A stretch of DNA of 64,000 bases from a virus, in IMG/VR virus record IMGVR_UViG_3300022752_000022, positions 62,001 through 126,000 of that record; one strand, 5' to 3'. Below the pieces are notes generated by a model. That model was not told the origin of the DNA. It saw only the letters and a list, made by a program, of their open reading frames with translations, and did no database searches. Numbering within the stretch: position 1 is the stretch's first letter; every line of letters starts with the position of its first letter. The position numbers and the translations under genes were made by a program. This document shows, piece by piece, positions 55,494 to 64,000 of the stretch.

Positions 55494-58400
55494 TCACGGA
55501 ATCATTTCATAAGCTGTTCTACCATATCTTTGAGATTCGTCTACTGAATTATTATTAATTATTGTCGTGTTGTTATTAACATTTCCGCTATTTACGACAG
55601 CAGAATTATTATTTATTGCCGCACCTTGTGCTAAAACTGAACTAACAGTTTCTAATGCATACCCCTTTGCTGCTGAAATTTCCTCGGCTGAAACGCTAAA
55701 TGTTGGAGCATTTTTCGCCACATCTACACCATATTCGTTTTGATATCTTTTAACATCATCTATTGTAAAACCACTACCCCTTTGTAAATTTAAAGTTGGT
55801 AATATTTTAGGTGTTGGTAAACCGGCACCCTCCATCAACTGTTTATATTTGACTGGATCTCCCGATGCTCTTAAAACATTTTCTGCATCCTGTTGCGTTA
55901 TCTTATAGCCATTTTTTGATAAAAGAATTATGTCTGAAAGAGGAAATTTATCCAGTAACATGCTTGGTGTAATACTATTATCATTAAACCACTGAGCTTT
56001 TTCACGCAGAGTCATTTTTTTCCAGTCAAGTCCTCCAGGAACATAATTTCCCGTAGAATCACGAGTAACGCCATTCGGAACTGATATTATTCTACCATCA
56101 CCCGGCATAATATAAAATCCCCAAGATTTATTAATATCCAATACTTCTTGCTCACTCCAGTTGTTTTTGGTTAGAGGATTAAAAAACTTGACGGGCCCAC
56201 TTACTTCCATCAGTGCGCTATCTAACTGATCAACATCATATTGACTAAAACCAAGAGATTGTCTAAGATCGTCTCCGGTAAATCCATTACTTGAATACCA
56301 TAGAGCCCGCTGCGACAAATCCATAGTATTCCAATTTATAGGAAGTTCAAAAGTTTTTTTGAGTCTCTTATTTTCTATCGTTCCGCGTTTTAATGTGCTG
56401 CTATTCTGTGCAACTGACGTTGTTGGTGCAACTGACGTTGTTGGTACAACTGACGTTGTTGGTGCTGCTGATTTCGATAATCCACCGTCTGTTACACCAA
56501 CACCGTCAGTTGCACCGAAGAAATACATTTTTATCTCCGGCGGAGTACCGGGCAGCGGTTTATAGGTAGCCGATAACGCTCTTTTTCTTGTGGATGGATC
56601 TTGCAGTTCAACAAACTCTTCTGTATTCTCTTGAATTTTGGAAAGAGGCTGCGTATTGTCTGCTATTTTTTGAATATTTTCTGTTATACTTTTACCGAAA
56701 CTAACAGGTATTGTTTTTCCATCAGGCAGCGGAACGACAGCTTCAGTGCCATGAAGAATCGCTGGATAACCGGAATCTGGGCCAGAAAGAATTCCTCCAG
56801 TTTTTCCTTGTGGCACTTTTGGTCCACTAATGCTTGAAACTTTACCTTCTTTATCTATACTAATTTGAAAAATATCATTACTAAGCCTTGTGAGTACAGT
56901 TCCTTGTGTTGACTGATATTCAGGATTATACATAAAGTCGCCAATTTTTAGCGATGAACCATAATTGGTCCACCATTCATTGGCAATCTGTGCGGTGTCC
57001 TTGCCGGTAGTATTGCCGGTAGAATTGCGATTAATTTGATAATTCATTAAAGCACTATAAGCGCCGCTCGGCTGATTCGCCCGCGCATAATCCCTCGCAT
57101 TTCTATCCTCTTCCTCAGACCAATTATAAGTTCCATATAAATTTTGCTGCTGGCTTGTTTTAGCATTATTTCCTGTTGGCGTCACCGGAGATGATGATGT
57201 TACTTGCACTTGTAACTGCTTATTAAGAAAACCTTTTGTATATTTTTCAATGTTCGCTAGACTATCAACTATTTTAACTATTGGATCTTCAGGATCAGCG
57301 TCAGAAGATGTCGTAGATGACGCCCGTGCGGGACCAGAAGAAACGCTTCCTGGTTCACCCTTCATAATTTTTAATATATCAGATAGTGAAGAGAGGAATT
57401 TTGAATTTTTTTCAATAGATTTTAATAACTTAGCTGATTTTTCAATATTTTCAGAATCATCTTTAGTTGTATCATCAATAATTGATTTGCCACTGAATTT
57501 AACGGGTATTGTTTTTCCATCAGGAAGTGGAACGACAGCTTCAGTGCCATGGAGAACCGCTGGATAACCTTTTTCTGATCCCGAAAATACACCACCACTC
57601 TTAGCTTTAATAACTGCGTTACCTTCTCTATCATAACCAACAATTTTTAAATTCTCTTCTTCTTGATATTTTCCTGTTTTTACATTGAAAACTTTTCGTG
57701 CGTAGTAATTTGTGCCACCGGCGTCTTCGCCACTTCCTATGTAATCTTCTTTATACGCTTCTTTAACTGCTGTTGATCCAGTAAATCCAGCAGCAGTAGC
57801 ATACTTACTAAAATCTACTACATTACCTTGTAGATCAACTGCTTGGCCCTCTTTATTATATCCAAAGATTAATGGACTTTCTTCATCAACCATTGAATCC
57901 AGCGCAGCATTGTAAACTTGTCTAGGAACATACATACCAGGCATAGAACCGCCTTCAGGATCGTAACCGCCACCATCATAACCGGCTTCTCTAAACTTTG
58001 CTTGGAACTTATTTGCAAACGTTTGGCCAGTAACTGTTTTAACTTCTTCACCTGTGCCAATAACATTGCCAGTTTCAAGTTCAGGTTTCGTTAATTTACT
58101 TACAGACGCTTTTGCTGTTTTTGCTTTGTCTGCTGCTGTCTGTTCAGTCATTGCAGTCAATAGAGCATCTGCCATTGAATTAAATACTTCTTTTTTACTT
58201 ATATCTTCAATTGGCGCTTTCCATATTTCTTTATCACCGTGTTTTCTAACAGTACCGTTACCAACAAACAGATATGCTGTTTTAGCTTTCCCATGCAATT
58301 CAAGAACAAAATAATCGTATGCTAAAGGACCACCACCAAGAGTAAGTTGAACTCTTTTGACCATTGCAAAAAGCATAATACCTATTTTTTGAGCGCCAGT

Positions 58401-61400
58401 ATACATCTCATCTGGTGTTTTATTGCCAGAATCAATAGCACCGCCCGCAGTGGGATCACTATTACCGTTTACATAAATTGCCCAAGTAACTCTTGGATCT
58501 GCTTTACTACCACCTATGAAGCTTCCTAAGAAACTTCCTACAATTGGTCCAAGTGGTCCTAGCCACGGAGTTAAGAATGTTCCTAGATATCCACCGAGTG
58601 CTGAACCCGCAGCACCTAAAATGTCGCCTTGGAAAAGTTTAATGATTGCGCCAGCATAAGGAAGAATCCCACCTGCGCTAGCTGCTAAATCTCCAAAAAC
58701 GCTTGATCCTGCTGATGCTATAGCATCACCGCCAATATCATATGCAACGCCAGCAACGGTACTAGCATCTATAGCTGCTGCACTTAAAATCGCAGATTCT
58801 GCCGCTGTGCCAATATACGAATCTAGTGCTTCTACTGCATTGAAAGTTGCATCATCGGCTATATCATATACTGCACTAGAGGCCGCCGCGCCCGTATTTC
58901 CAAATATTGACGTTGTTCCAGGTTCTATATAACCCGTTAAATCAGTCGTCGCTGTTGTGGTTCCAAAATCATTGTACGGAGTTAAAATGCCAGTTGAAGT
59001 CGGCATCGTTATATTCGTCCCTGGACCAGCTAATCCGACTTCGCCTGGACCATAGCCGGATGGACCACCAGTCTTAAATGGATTAAGATTACTAAAATCT
59101 CCAGTTTTGAGTGCTGTAGTAAGCCCTGTATCTTTTCCTAAAAATTTACTTGCAACATCACCGTAACCTAATGCGCCCGCACCAAATTGTAAACCACTCT
59201 TTATGAGGTAATTTGCGCCCTGTTGTGCTGCAAGTTTAACATAAGGATTCTTTATATTTTTTGTAAGTGCATATGCTGCATAATTTGTAGCTAAATTTCC
59301 ACCAACTTTCATTCCTGTGTTCAGAATAGCGTCACCCCACGACATTTCTCCTGACCATGCTTTTCCTAAATCTTCAAAGAAACCGCCACCACCAAACATA
59401 CCTCCACCAGTTCCACCACCCATACCGCTGAATAAACTTGCAAGTAAATTAAATCCCCATTGCAGTATTCCACCTAAGCCACCGCCGCCCATCAAACTAC
59501 CCATCACATTCGCTAATCCACCACCAACTGAGTTGAAAACATTACTTAAACCGGTTCCTAGTTGGTTAAAAAATCCTTCTTGTTGATTTGTTGCTGTTTC
59601 AGAAAAGTTTTCATGAGCTTTTAAAACGTTTGCATCACGGCGCGTCATCGGAAGACCGTCGTAAGTCGTAACTTTGTTTAAATTGTTTGCGCCAACGGGA
59701 GCATATCCATAAATATTTGTATCTTGAGATGATTTAGAGCCAAAAAGAAAATCTAATATACCGCCGCGGCCCTGTGCTTGCGAAGCGGAGCCTGGAATCA
59801 TGCCCATTGCACCGCCTAAAATTCCACTAAAATATTTTCCTGGATCAATTCGCCCAGTTATGAAATTTGTCAACTCTGCAATTTGATTAGTTGGTGAAGC
59901 ACCAGGACCCAATGTACCAAATAAACTTGGAAATTCTTTTTGTAGGAATGCTAATCCTGAGGTTGCGCCTGTAGGAATTCCAAGCATTGAATAGATTGCT
60001 TGTTCACGACCAAGTTTTCTTTGCGCTTTTGCTTCTTTACCCCTACCTTTTGTAAGGATGTTTCCTAAAACTTGCTGAAAGCTATAAGGCTTACTATCAT
60101 CAAAACCTAACATTGAACCAAGTGCATTTGCACCTTTATCCAAAATTAAACTGCCAGCTTGAGAAAATATGTTTGCGTATTGACCACCAAACTGCTTACC
60201 GAAAATTTTATTCGCCGTTGGTGTTATTTTTTTCTGAAGATCAATGTATTGAGAGATTCTATTTCCTAAGAATCCTGGGCGCCTATCTCTTTCTGTTTCC
60301 CTTGCTATACCACTTGGTATACCTCTTGGAAATATCGCTTTAGTGATGGTTGTTTTAATTAAGTCGTTAGTTGTTTTTTCAAACTGCTCTGTTAAACTTT
60401 TTTGTCTTTTCTGATAGTATTCTGAAAATTGATCTTGTTTTGGTGGAATTTCTTTTCCAAGCACTGCCAATTTAAAACTACGGGAGTTAGTTTCTAAATT
60501 TTTGTTTTGATTTTCAATACCTTTAGCAGTTATTTTAGTATTTACTGCAATTTCTTTTGAAAATTTTACAATATCTAACAGCGGATCTTCTAAAAGAAGT
60601 GTTCCTCTTCCGATCGGAGCCACTGGATATCTTGCTGAAAGTCTAGATGTCTCATCTCCAGTATCTATTGATGCGCCTGGATATCTTGCTGAAAGTCTAG
60701 ATGTCTCATCTCCAGTATCTATTGATGCGCCTGGATATCTTGCTGAAAGTCTAGATGTCTCATCTCCAGTATCTAAAACTCTTGATGTTGGCCCATCTGA
60801 TCCACCACCGCCAGGTGGTGGAGGTGGTCCTGAACCATATCGCTGTGCTGAGCCTCTATTATCACCGTAAAAATATTGAACCGCTTTTTTACCGCCTTCC
60901 ATTTCTGTGATTGCTCTTGCAATCGCAGGTATATCTTTTGGCGTTAATTTTTTATCAGGAGGAATACCAGTTTTTTCTGAAACAAAATTAATATAACTTT
61001 TAACGTCATTTTTATCACTTTTAGGTGCATATACAGGTATTATTTTTTCAATGGTATCAAGTTTTTTATATCCAGCTGCCTGTGATTTTCCTGTTAAATA
61101 AAGATACAACTGCCTCTCTAATGCGCTTACACCCTCTTGTGGTGTTTTATATGTTTGAAATCCTGTGTTTGCGCCGGGAGATCTCATAGCACCAGGATTA
61201 TTTTGACGTACATTCAGAGGAACTTTTTCTCCTGACTTAAACATCGATTTTGTGTCATGTTCACCAGAACCTGAACCATATCGCTGTGCTGAGCCTTTAT
61301 CTGAAGAAGGCGGCTCATCCCAACCACCCCACTTGGGACTTTTCCACCAATCTTTAATATCTTTTATAAATTCAGGAACTTCTAATATCGCACCTATTGC

Positions 61401-62213
61401 TAGTCCTGCCCAACCCAAAACTCTTGCTATACTTCCTAAACCTTTTAAAATTCCACCGCCTCCACTAGGTAAATCGGGTGGCGATGGAATTTTCTGATTT
61501 GGAAATTGTATTACTTTACCAGGCGGCTTTGGTGGTTGTTGTGGTTTTGGTTGAGTTGATGGCGCAGGCTGAGGTATTGGTGATGTTGTTGGAGCAGGCG
61601 CTCTAGGCTGCGATGGAGGTGTTGGAGGTGTTCTTCCTGATGGACCACCTGGTAAAGGAATTCTGTTTAATACGGATCTACCGAGACCGTAAGCTGCGGC
61701 AGCTTCCGCTACTCTTTTAAGAACATCAGGTGTTATAACATTTGATAATAATTTTCCAAAAAATCCGGAGTCTTTATCACCATCAACACCAAATTGCCCA
61801 CCCATTGATCTGCCCTGCAACTTTTTAATTGCATCAATCAGTTCTTTATCACGAAGTGCTTTTTCTCTTTCGTTCTCTTCAGTAAATGCTGCTGCTGCAT
61901 TTGCTCTTTGTTCCGCTTTTGCAGCAAATCTTATTTGATTTGATAAATTTGCATTCACAGCACGAAGCTGTTTTACCATTTCAAGACTTATAACATTATT
62001 AGTTCTCTGTTCTCTGACGGATTCAACTTCCGCTATTGCTTCTTTATCTTTTGATCCAGCATATTTTTTAAGGGTTGAAGCAAATCCAACAGCACCAGTT
62101 AATGCTGGCATTTCTGAAAGGACTGCCTGTTTAGCACCTCTAGCAAATCCTGAAACAGTTTCTGAACTTTTTTCGGCAGCGAGTTTACCTAATGCTGCTG
62201 CGTAATTAGCCAT
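55494..62213 (-). CDS. Tape-measure-like tail protein with lysozyme-like domain
   Basis: 2239 residues on the minus strand. N-terminal helical part, Pro-rich linker (about 195-240), hydrophobic GLGSIARVLGWAGLAIGAIL, then a structural-lysozyme-like domain near residues 335-450 (VRQNNPGAMRSPGANTGFQT, TIEKIIPVYAPKSDKND). Three 18-residue repeats (DTGDETSRLSARYPGASI), helical coil, Gly-rich hydrophobic stretches, and two copies of YPA(V/I)LHGTEAVVPLPDGKT typical of tape measures. Sets tail length and probably helps pierce the envelope. Far longer than T4 gp29 (590). Starts 5 bases after the upstream gene. Confidence 0.75.
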   Translation of the reverse strand: MANYAAALGKLAAEKSSETVSGFARGAKQAVLSEMPALTGAVGFASTLKKYAGSKDKEAIAEVESVREQRTNNVISLEMVKQLRAVNANLSNQIRFAAKAEQRANAAAAFTEENEREKALRDKELIDAIKKLQGRSMGGQFGVDGDKDSGFFGKLLSNVITPDVLKRVAEAAAAYGLGRSVLNRIPLPGGPSGRTPPTPPSQPRAPAPTTSPIPQPAPSTQPKPQQPPKPPGKVIQFPNQKIPSPPDLPSGGGGILKGLGSIARVLGWAGLAIGAILEVPEFIKDIKDWWKSPKWGGWDEPPSSDKGSAQRYGSGSGEHDTKSMFKSGEKVPLNVRQNNPGAMRSPGANTGFQTYKTPQEGVSALERQLYLYLTGKSQAAGYKKLDTIEKIIPVYAPKSDKNDVKSYINFVSEKTGIPPDKKLTPKDIPAIARAITEMEGGKKAVQYFYGDNRGSAQRYGSGPPPPPGGGGSDGPTSRVLDTGDETSRLSARYPGASIDTGDETSRLSARYPGASIDTGDETSRLSARYPVAPIGRGTLLLEDPLLDIVKFSKEIAVNTKITAKGIENQNKNLETNSRSFKLAVLGKEIPPKQDQFSEYYQKRQKSLTEQFEKTTNDLIKTTITKAIFPRGIPSGIARETERDRRPGFLGNRISQYIDLQKKITPTANKIFGKQFGGQYANIFSQAGSLILDKGANALGSMLGFDDSKPYSFQQVLGNILTKGRGKEAKAQRKLGREQAIYSMLGIPTGATSGLAFLQKEFPSLFGTLGPGASPTNQIAELTNFITGRIDPGKYFSGILGGAMGMIPGSASQAQGRGGILDFLFGSKSSQDTNIYGYAPVGANNLNKVTTYDGLPMTRRDANVLKAHENFSETATNQQEGFFNQLGTGLSNVFNSVGGGLANVMGSLMGGGGLGGILQWGFNLLASLFSGMGGGTGGGMFGGGGFFEDLGKAWSGEMSWGDAILNTGMKVGGNLATNYAAYALTKNIKNPYVKLAAQQGANYLIKSGLQFGAGALGYGDVASKFLGKDTGLTTALKTGDFSNLNPFKTGGPSGYGPGEVGLAGPGTNITMPTSTGILTPYNDFGTTTATTDLTGYIEPGTTSIFGNTGAAASSAVYDIADDATFNAVEALDSYIGTAAESAILSAAAIDASTVAGVAYDIGGDAIASAGSSVFGDLAASAGGILPYAGAIIKLFQGDILGAAGSALGGYLGTFLTPWLGPLGPIVGSFLGSFIGGSKADPRVTWAIYVNGNSDPTAGGAIDSGNKTPDEMYTGAQKIGIMLFAMVKRVQLTLGGGPLAYDYFVLELHGKAKTAYLFVGNGTVRKHGDKEIWKAPIEDISKKEVFNSMADALLTAMTEQTAADKAKTAKASVSKLTKPELETGNVIGTGEEVKTVTGQTFANKFQAKFREAGYDGGGYDPEGGSMPGMYVPRQVYNAALDSMVDEESPLIFGYNKEGQAVDLQGNVVDFSKYATAAGFTGSTAVKEAYKEDYIGSGEDAGGTNYYARKVFNVKTGKYQEEENLKIVGYDREGNAVIKAKSGGVFSGSEKGYPAVLHGTEAVVPLPDGKTIPVKFSGKSIIDDTTKDDSENIEKSAKLLKSIEKNSKFLSSLSDILKIMKGEPGSVSSGPARASSTTSSDADPEDPIVKIVDSLANIEKYTKGFLNKQLQVQVTSSSPVTPTGNNAKTSQQQNLYGTYNWSEEEDRNARDYARANQPSGAYSALMNYQINRNSTGNTTGKDTAQIANEWWTNYGSSLKIGDFMYNPEYQSTQGTVLTRLSNDIFQISIDKEGKVSSISGPKVPQGKTGGILSGPDSGYPAILHGTEAVVPLPDGKTIPVSFGKSITENIQKIADNTQPLSKIQENTEEFVELQDPSTRKRALSATYKPLPGTPPEIKMYFFGATDGVGVTDGGLSKSAAPTTSVVPTTSVAPTTSVAQNSSTLKRGTIENKRLKKTFELPINWNTMDLSQRALWYSSNGFTGDDLRQSLGFSQYDVDQLDSALMEVSGPVKFFNPLTKNNWSEQEVLDINKSWGFYIMPGDGRIISVPNGVTRDSTGNYVPGGLDWKKMTLREKAQWFNDNSITPSMLLDKFPLSDIILLSKNGYKITQQDAENVLRASGDPVKYKQLMEGAGLPTPKILPTLNLQRGSGFTIDDVKRYQNEYGVDVAKNAPTFSVSAEEISAAKGYALETVSSVLAQGAAINNNSAVVNSGNVNNNTTIINNNSVDESQRYGRTAYEMIP
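60625..60786 (-). repeat. Three 54-bp tandem repeats in the tape-measure gene
   Basis: Three nearly identical 54-bp units encode an 18-residue motif (TGDETSRLSARYPGASID). In frame. A second short array of 18-bp units (APTTSV-type) occurs near 56405-56460 in the same gene. Confidence 0.88.
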
Positions 62214-62218
62214 GAGTA

Positions 62219-62764
62219 TTATCCGCGGTCAAGTACGTTATCTGGATCCGCTTGTCTCATTCTTTCTAAATTTGGTACACCAGTTGCTGACACGGAAGAT
62301 TGTCTCGGTGATGACGGTGCATATGAAGACTGCGAAGACACAATTGGTGTAACGGTATCGTATGTTCTAGTCATTGATACGTTAGACGATGTTGAATTTG
62401 ACATCATTCCACTTATAGCACTACCGCCAATTCCACCGCCAACATTAACCCCCACGCTACTTGAAGATGAATTTACACCAGCCATTTTTTCTTGGCCTCG
62501 TGACCACGCTGTAATACCAAGAACAGCGCCCATCGCTAAATGATATAATCCGCCGTTACTGAGTGTGAGTGGAACCCATTGTCTGAAAGCATCATTTGCG
62601 GCTTGTGTTTCCCAAAACTGAACAATTGTAAACATGATAGGAAACACAACAAAGTCAAAAACACAAACAAACATATATTGCCAACCCATCATAGGACGCC
62701 ATTTCTTTTGCATCCAATCTTCAGCTGGTTTTTCTCCTTCTGCAAGTTTTTTTTCTTCAGCCAT
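62219..62764 (-). CDS. Membrane protein upstream of the tape measure, holin_3TM-like
   Basis: 181 residues, minus strand. Acidic/basic N-terminus, then WRPMMGWQYMFVCVFDFVVF and FPIMFTIVQFW as membrane segments and GGLYHLAMGAVLGITAWSRGQEK as another, resembling 3-TM holin-type proteins. The last 85 residues are Ser/Val/Gly-rich and polar. Conserved beside tape-measure genes in aquatic T4-like phages; a tail or injection role is as likely as a holin role. Overlaps the upstream stop by one base. Confidence 0.55.
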   Translation of the reverse strand: MAEEKKLAEGEKPAEDWMQKKWRPMMGWQYMFVCVFDFVVFPIMFTIVQFWETQAANDAFRQWVPLTLSNGGLYHLAMGAVLGITAWSRGQEKMAGVNSSSSSVGVNVGGGIGGSAISGMMSNSTSSNVSMTRTYDTVTPIVSSQSSYAPSSPRQSSVSATGVPNLERMRQADPDNVLDRG

Positions 62765-62967
62765 TAACTTCCCCCTCTCATTTTCATTTTTTGATTTTGA
62801 TCTTGTATTTTTTTATTTTCTTCTTCTATGAATTGAGAAAGTAACATAATATAAATATCACGTTCAAACGGAATCATTTCTTCCAATTCTCGTATACTAT
62901 ATTTATGATGTTGCATGAGAGAGAAATTTATCTTGTAGTGATTCAGAAGTGTCTCATGCCCCATCAA
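62764..62967 (-). CDS. Small baseplate-hub assembly protein in gp51 position
   Basis: 67 residues, minus strand, ATGA overlap with gp26. MQHHKYSIRELEEMIPFERD and IYIMLLSQFIEEENKKIQDQ match small proteins found between gp26 and the tape measure in T4-like phages, where T4 has gp51. Helical, soluble. An internal start at MQHH is possible. Confidence 0.55.
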   Translation of the reverse strand: MMGHETLLNHYKINFSLMQHHKYSIRELEEMIPFERDIYIMLLSQFIEEENKKIQDQNQKMKMRGGS

Positions 62968-63710
62968 AAGGCGAAAAAATTTGACATACCTTCAACTTCA
63001 ACGGTGTCTTTTTCACCACATTTTTTACATGTCCAACTTACACTATGTTTTAATTTTGGCATTGTTTCAAAAAATTCAGCTAATTTTTCAAATTGTTTTT
63101 GTGAAAGATTATCAATAAAGTCCATAATTTCTTCTTCGGTTTGATCTTCTTTTTTATAGATTTCTTCTTTATCAAAAATATAGTCAATCGAATTCATAAT
63201 TGAAATTGTTGCTAAATCCAAATCAGTTTTAGCATCTGTCTTATTCAATGGATTCATGGTAAGATATTTCATTTTTACACCGATGCCAGTTTCTTCATCA
63301 AGAATAATTTTATCTGTATGATTATCTTTTTTCGAAACCTCAATTTCCATCAGATTTACACTTATTTTCGTTTCACCATTACATTCTTTTCCACTTTTGT
63401 TTTTGAGGTTTTTATGTCTCATGATTAAATCAACAGTTTCTCCGATTGATTTAGCCCTTAATCTTGTAAAAAAGTATTCAACATCAAATGTAGGAAGTTT
63501 ATCAACGTCTATATCATCAACTGAACAATTATTAATGATTTGTTTTATTGCATTATTAATGTCATTTTCTTCACCACTTTCTAAAGCGATCATCAGAATT
63601 TTTTGTTCTTTGACAAGAAATGGTCGATATTTAATTGATTTACTTGTTGATGGTAAAATCAATTCAAAAATTGGTGCACTAATTTTAGGTAAAGGCATAA
63701 TATTCTCCAA
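62964..63710 (-). CDS. 26: Baseplate hub subunit gp26-like
   Basis: 248 residues, minus strand, with GGAG 7-10 bases upstream of the start. MPLPKISAPIFELILPSTSK follows four extra residues; YRPFLVKEQKILMIALESGE, DVDKLPTFDVEYFFTRLRAK and WTCKKCGEKDTVEVE (zinc-binding Cys pair) fit the gp26 family. Part of the T4 baseplate hub. Fits the tail-tube, gp26, gp51, tape-measure order seen in related phages. Confidence 0.82.
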   Translation of the reverse strand: MENIMPLPKISAPIFELILPSTSKSIKYRPFLVKEQKILMIALESGEENDINNAIKQIINNCSVDDIDVDKLPTFDVEYFFTRLRAKSIGETVDLIMRHKNLKNKSGKECNGETKISVNLMEIEVSKKDNHTDKIILDEETGIGVKMKYLTMNPLNKTDAKTDLDLATISIMNSIDYIFDKEEIYKKEDQTEEEIMDFIDNLSQKQFEKLAEFFETMPKLKHSVSWTCKKCGEKDTVEVEGMSNFFAF

Positions 63711-63727
63711 AAATAATTAAAAATTTA

Positions 63728-64000
63728 CTACTTTTTTGCTATATTTGATCCTGATAAATCAACATCATAATATCTGTAATTAAGTGTTACACTAAATCGC
63801 TGATAAGTATTTATCTCTTCCCAAGAAAGATTCATCGAACTAATAGATACAGGATATATATCATTGAGTTTATAAGTTATGAGAGACTCTCCTGAATCAT
63901 TAATTTGTTCTAATGTAAGTACATTACCTTTAGCATAATCATTATAATATCGTAAAAGACCGGAATTACTGTCATCGGTTTTTGTTTTTACGATGCTTTC
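63728..64000 (-). CDS. 19: Tail tube protein gp19-like, C-terminal part
   Basis: 90 residues plus stop, open to the window edge, minus strand. SGLLRYYNDYAKGNVLTLEQ, YKLNDIYPVSISSMNLSWEE and FSVTLNYRYYDVD are the C-terminal hallmarks of contractile-tail tube proteins. A gp54-type tube-like baseplate protein is an alternative. The N-terminal half lies beyond the window. Confidence 0.75.
   Translation of the reverse strand, partial: ESIVKTKTDDSNSGLLRYYNDYAKGNVLTLEQINDSGESLITYKLNDIYPVSISSMNLSWEEINTYQRFSVTLNYRYYDVDLSGSNIAKK

Overview
The window is a 64 kb piece of a tailed phage of the T4-type (myovirus) supergroup, related to the T4-like phages of aquatic bacteria. The evidence is the 33-59-32 gene order (late coactivator, helicase loader, ssDNA-binding protein), a gp61-type primase, a T4-type RNase H, baseplate gp26 and a gp19-type tail tube, plus T4-style late promoters (TATAAATA). 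The DNA is AT-rich and densely packed, with many ATGA start/stop overlaps. The tmRNA tag ANDERFALAA and the two-piece (circularly permuted) tmRNA layout fit a betaproteobacterial host. The host assignment is an inference.

Layout. 1-9.7 kb holds virion genes and their satellites: a structural-protein C-terminus, two very long multi-domain proteins studded with (I/L)xE motifs that resemble prohead-protease sites, a 5'(3')-nucleotidase and small structural proteins. 9.7-12 kb is a membrane and lysis module (spanin pair, repeat lipoprotein, coiled-coil membrane protein). 12-18.8 kb is nucleotide metabolism and replication: primase, ThyX, NrdA/NrdB, RuvC-like resolvase and ClpP. 18.8-22 kb has two sugar-transferase-like genes, a CAT tRNA and small genes. 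22-29 kb has a GH19 endolysin under a late promoter, a class III nucleotidyl cyclase, several small secreted or membrane proteins, and RNase H. 29-36 kb is an accessory region with six further tRNAs, one chimeric tRNA relic, three structured RNA candidates, a metallophosphatase, a 2OG-Fe(II) oxygenase and many short genes. 36-38.3 kb carries a PlcP-like phosphoesterase and an Agt-like glycosyltransferase side by side. 38.3-43.5 kb consists of short genes separated by nearly identical stem-loop plus sigma70-promoter cassettes, and a tandem family of MNERI... paralogues. 44-47 kb has a PD-(D/E)xK nuclease, a QueC-like ATPase and MazG. A permuted tmRNA lies at 47.1-47.5 kb. 47.7-53 kb is a glycan cluster (Gmd, C-methyltransferase, transferases, FkbM-like). 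53-55.4 kb is a SleB-like hydrolase followed by gp33-gp59-gp32. 55.5-64 kb, on the minus strand, is the tail/baseplate module: a 2239-residue tape-measure-like protein, a membrane protein, a gp51-position protein, gp26 and the tail tube C-terminus.

How it works together. The phage remakes dNTPs (NrdAB, ThyX, MazG, nucleotidase), replicates and recombines T4-style, and uses host-type sigma70 promoters for accessory early genes and T4-style late promoters for lysis, virion and tRNA genes. It supplements host translation with tRNAs and its own tmRNA. It also carries genes that could remodel host lipids, cyclic-nucleotide signalling and surface glycans. All family assignments come from reading motifs by eye; no database search was run.
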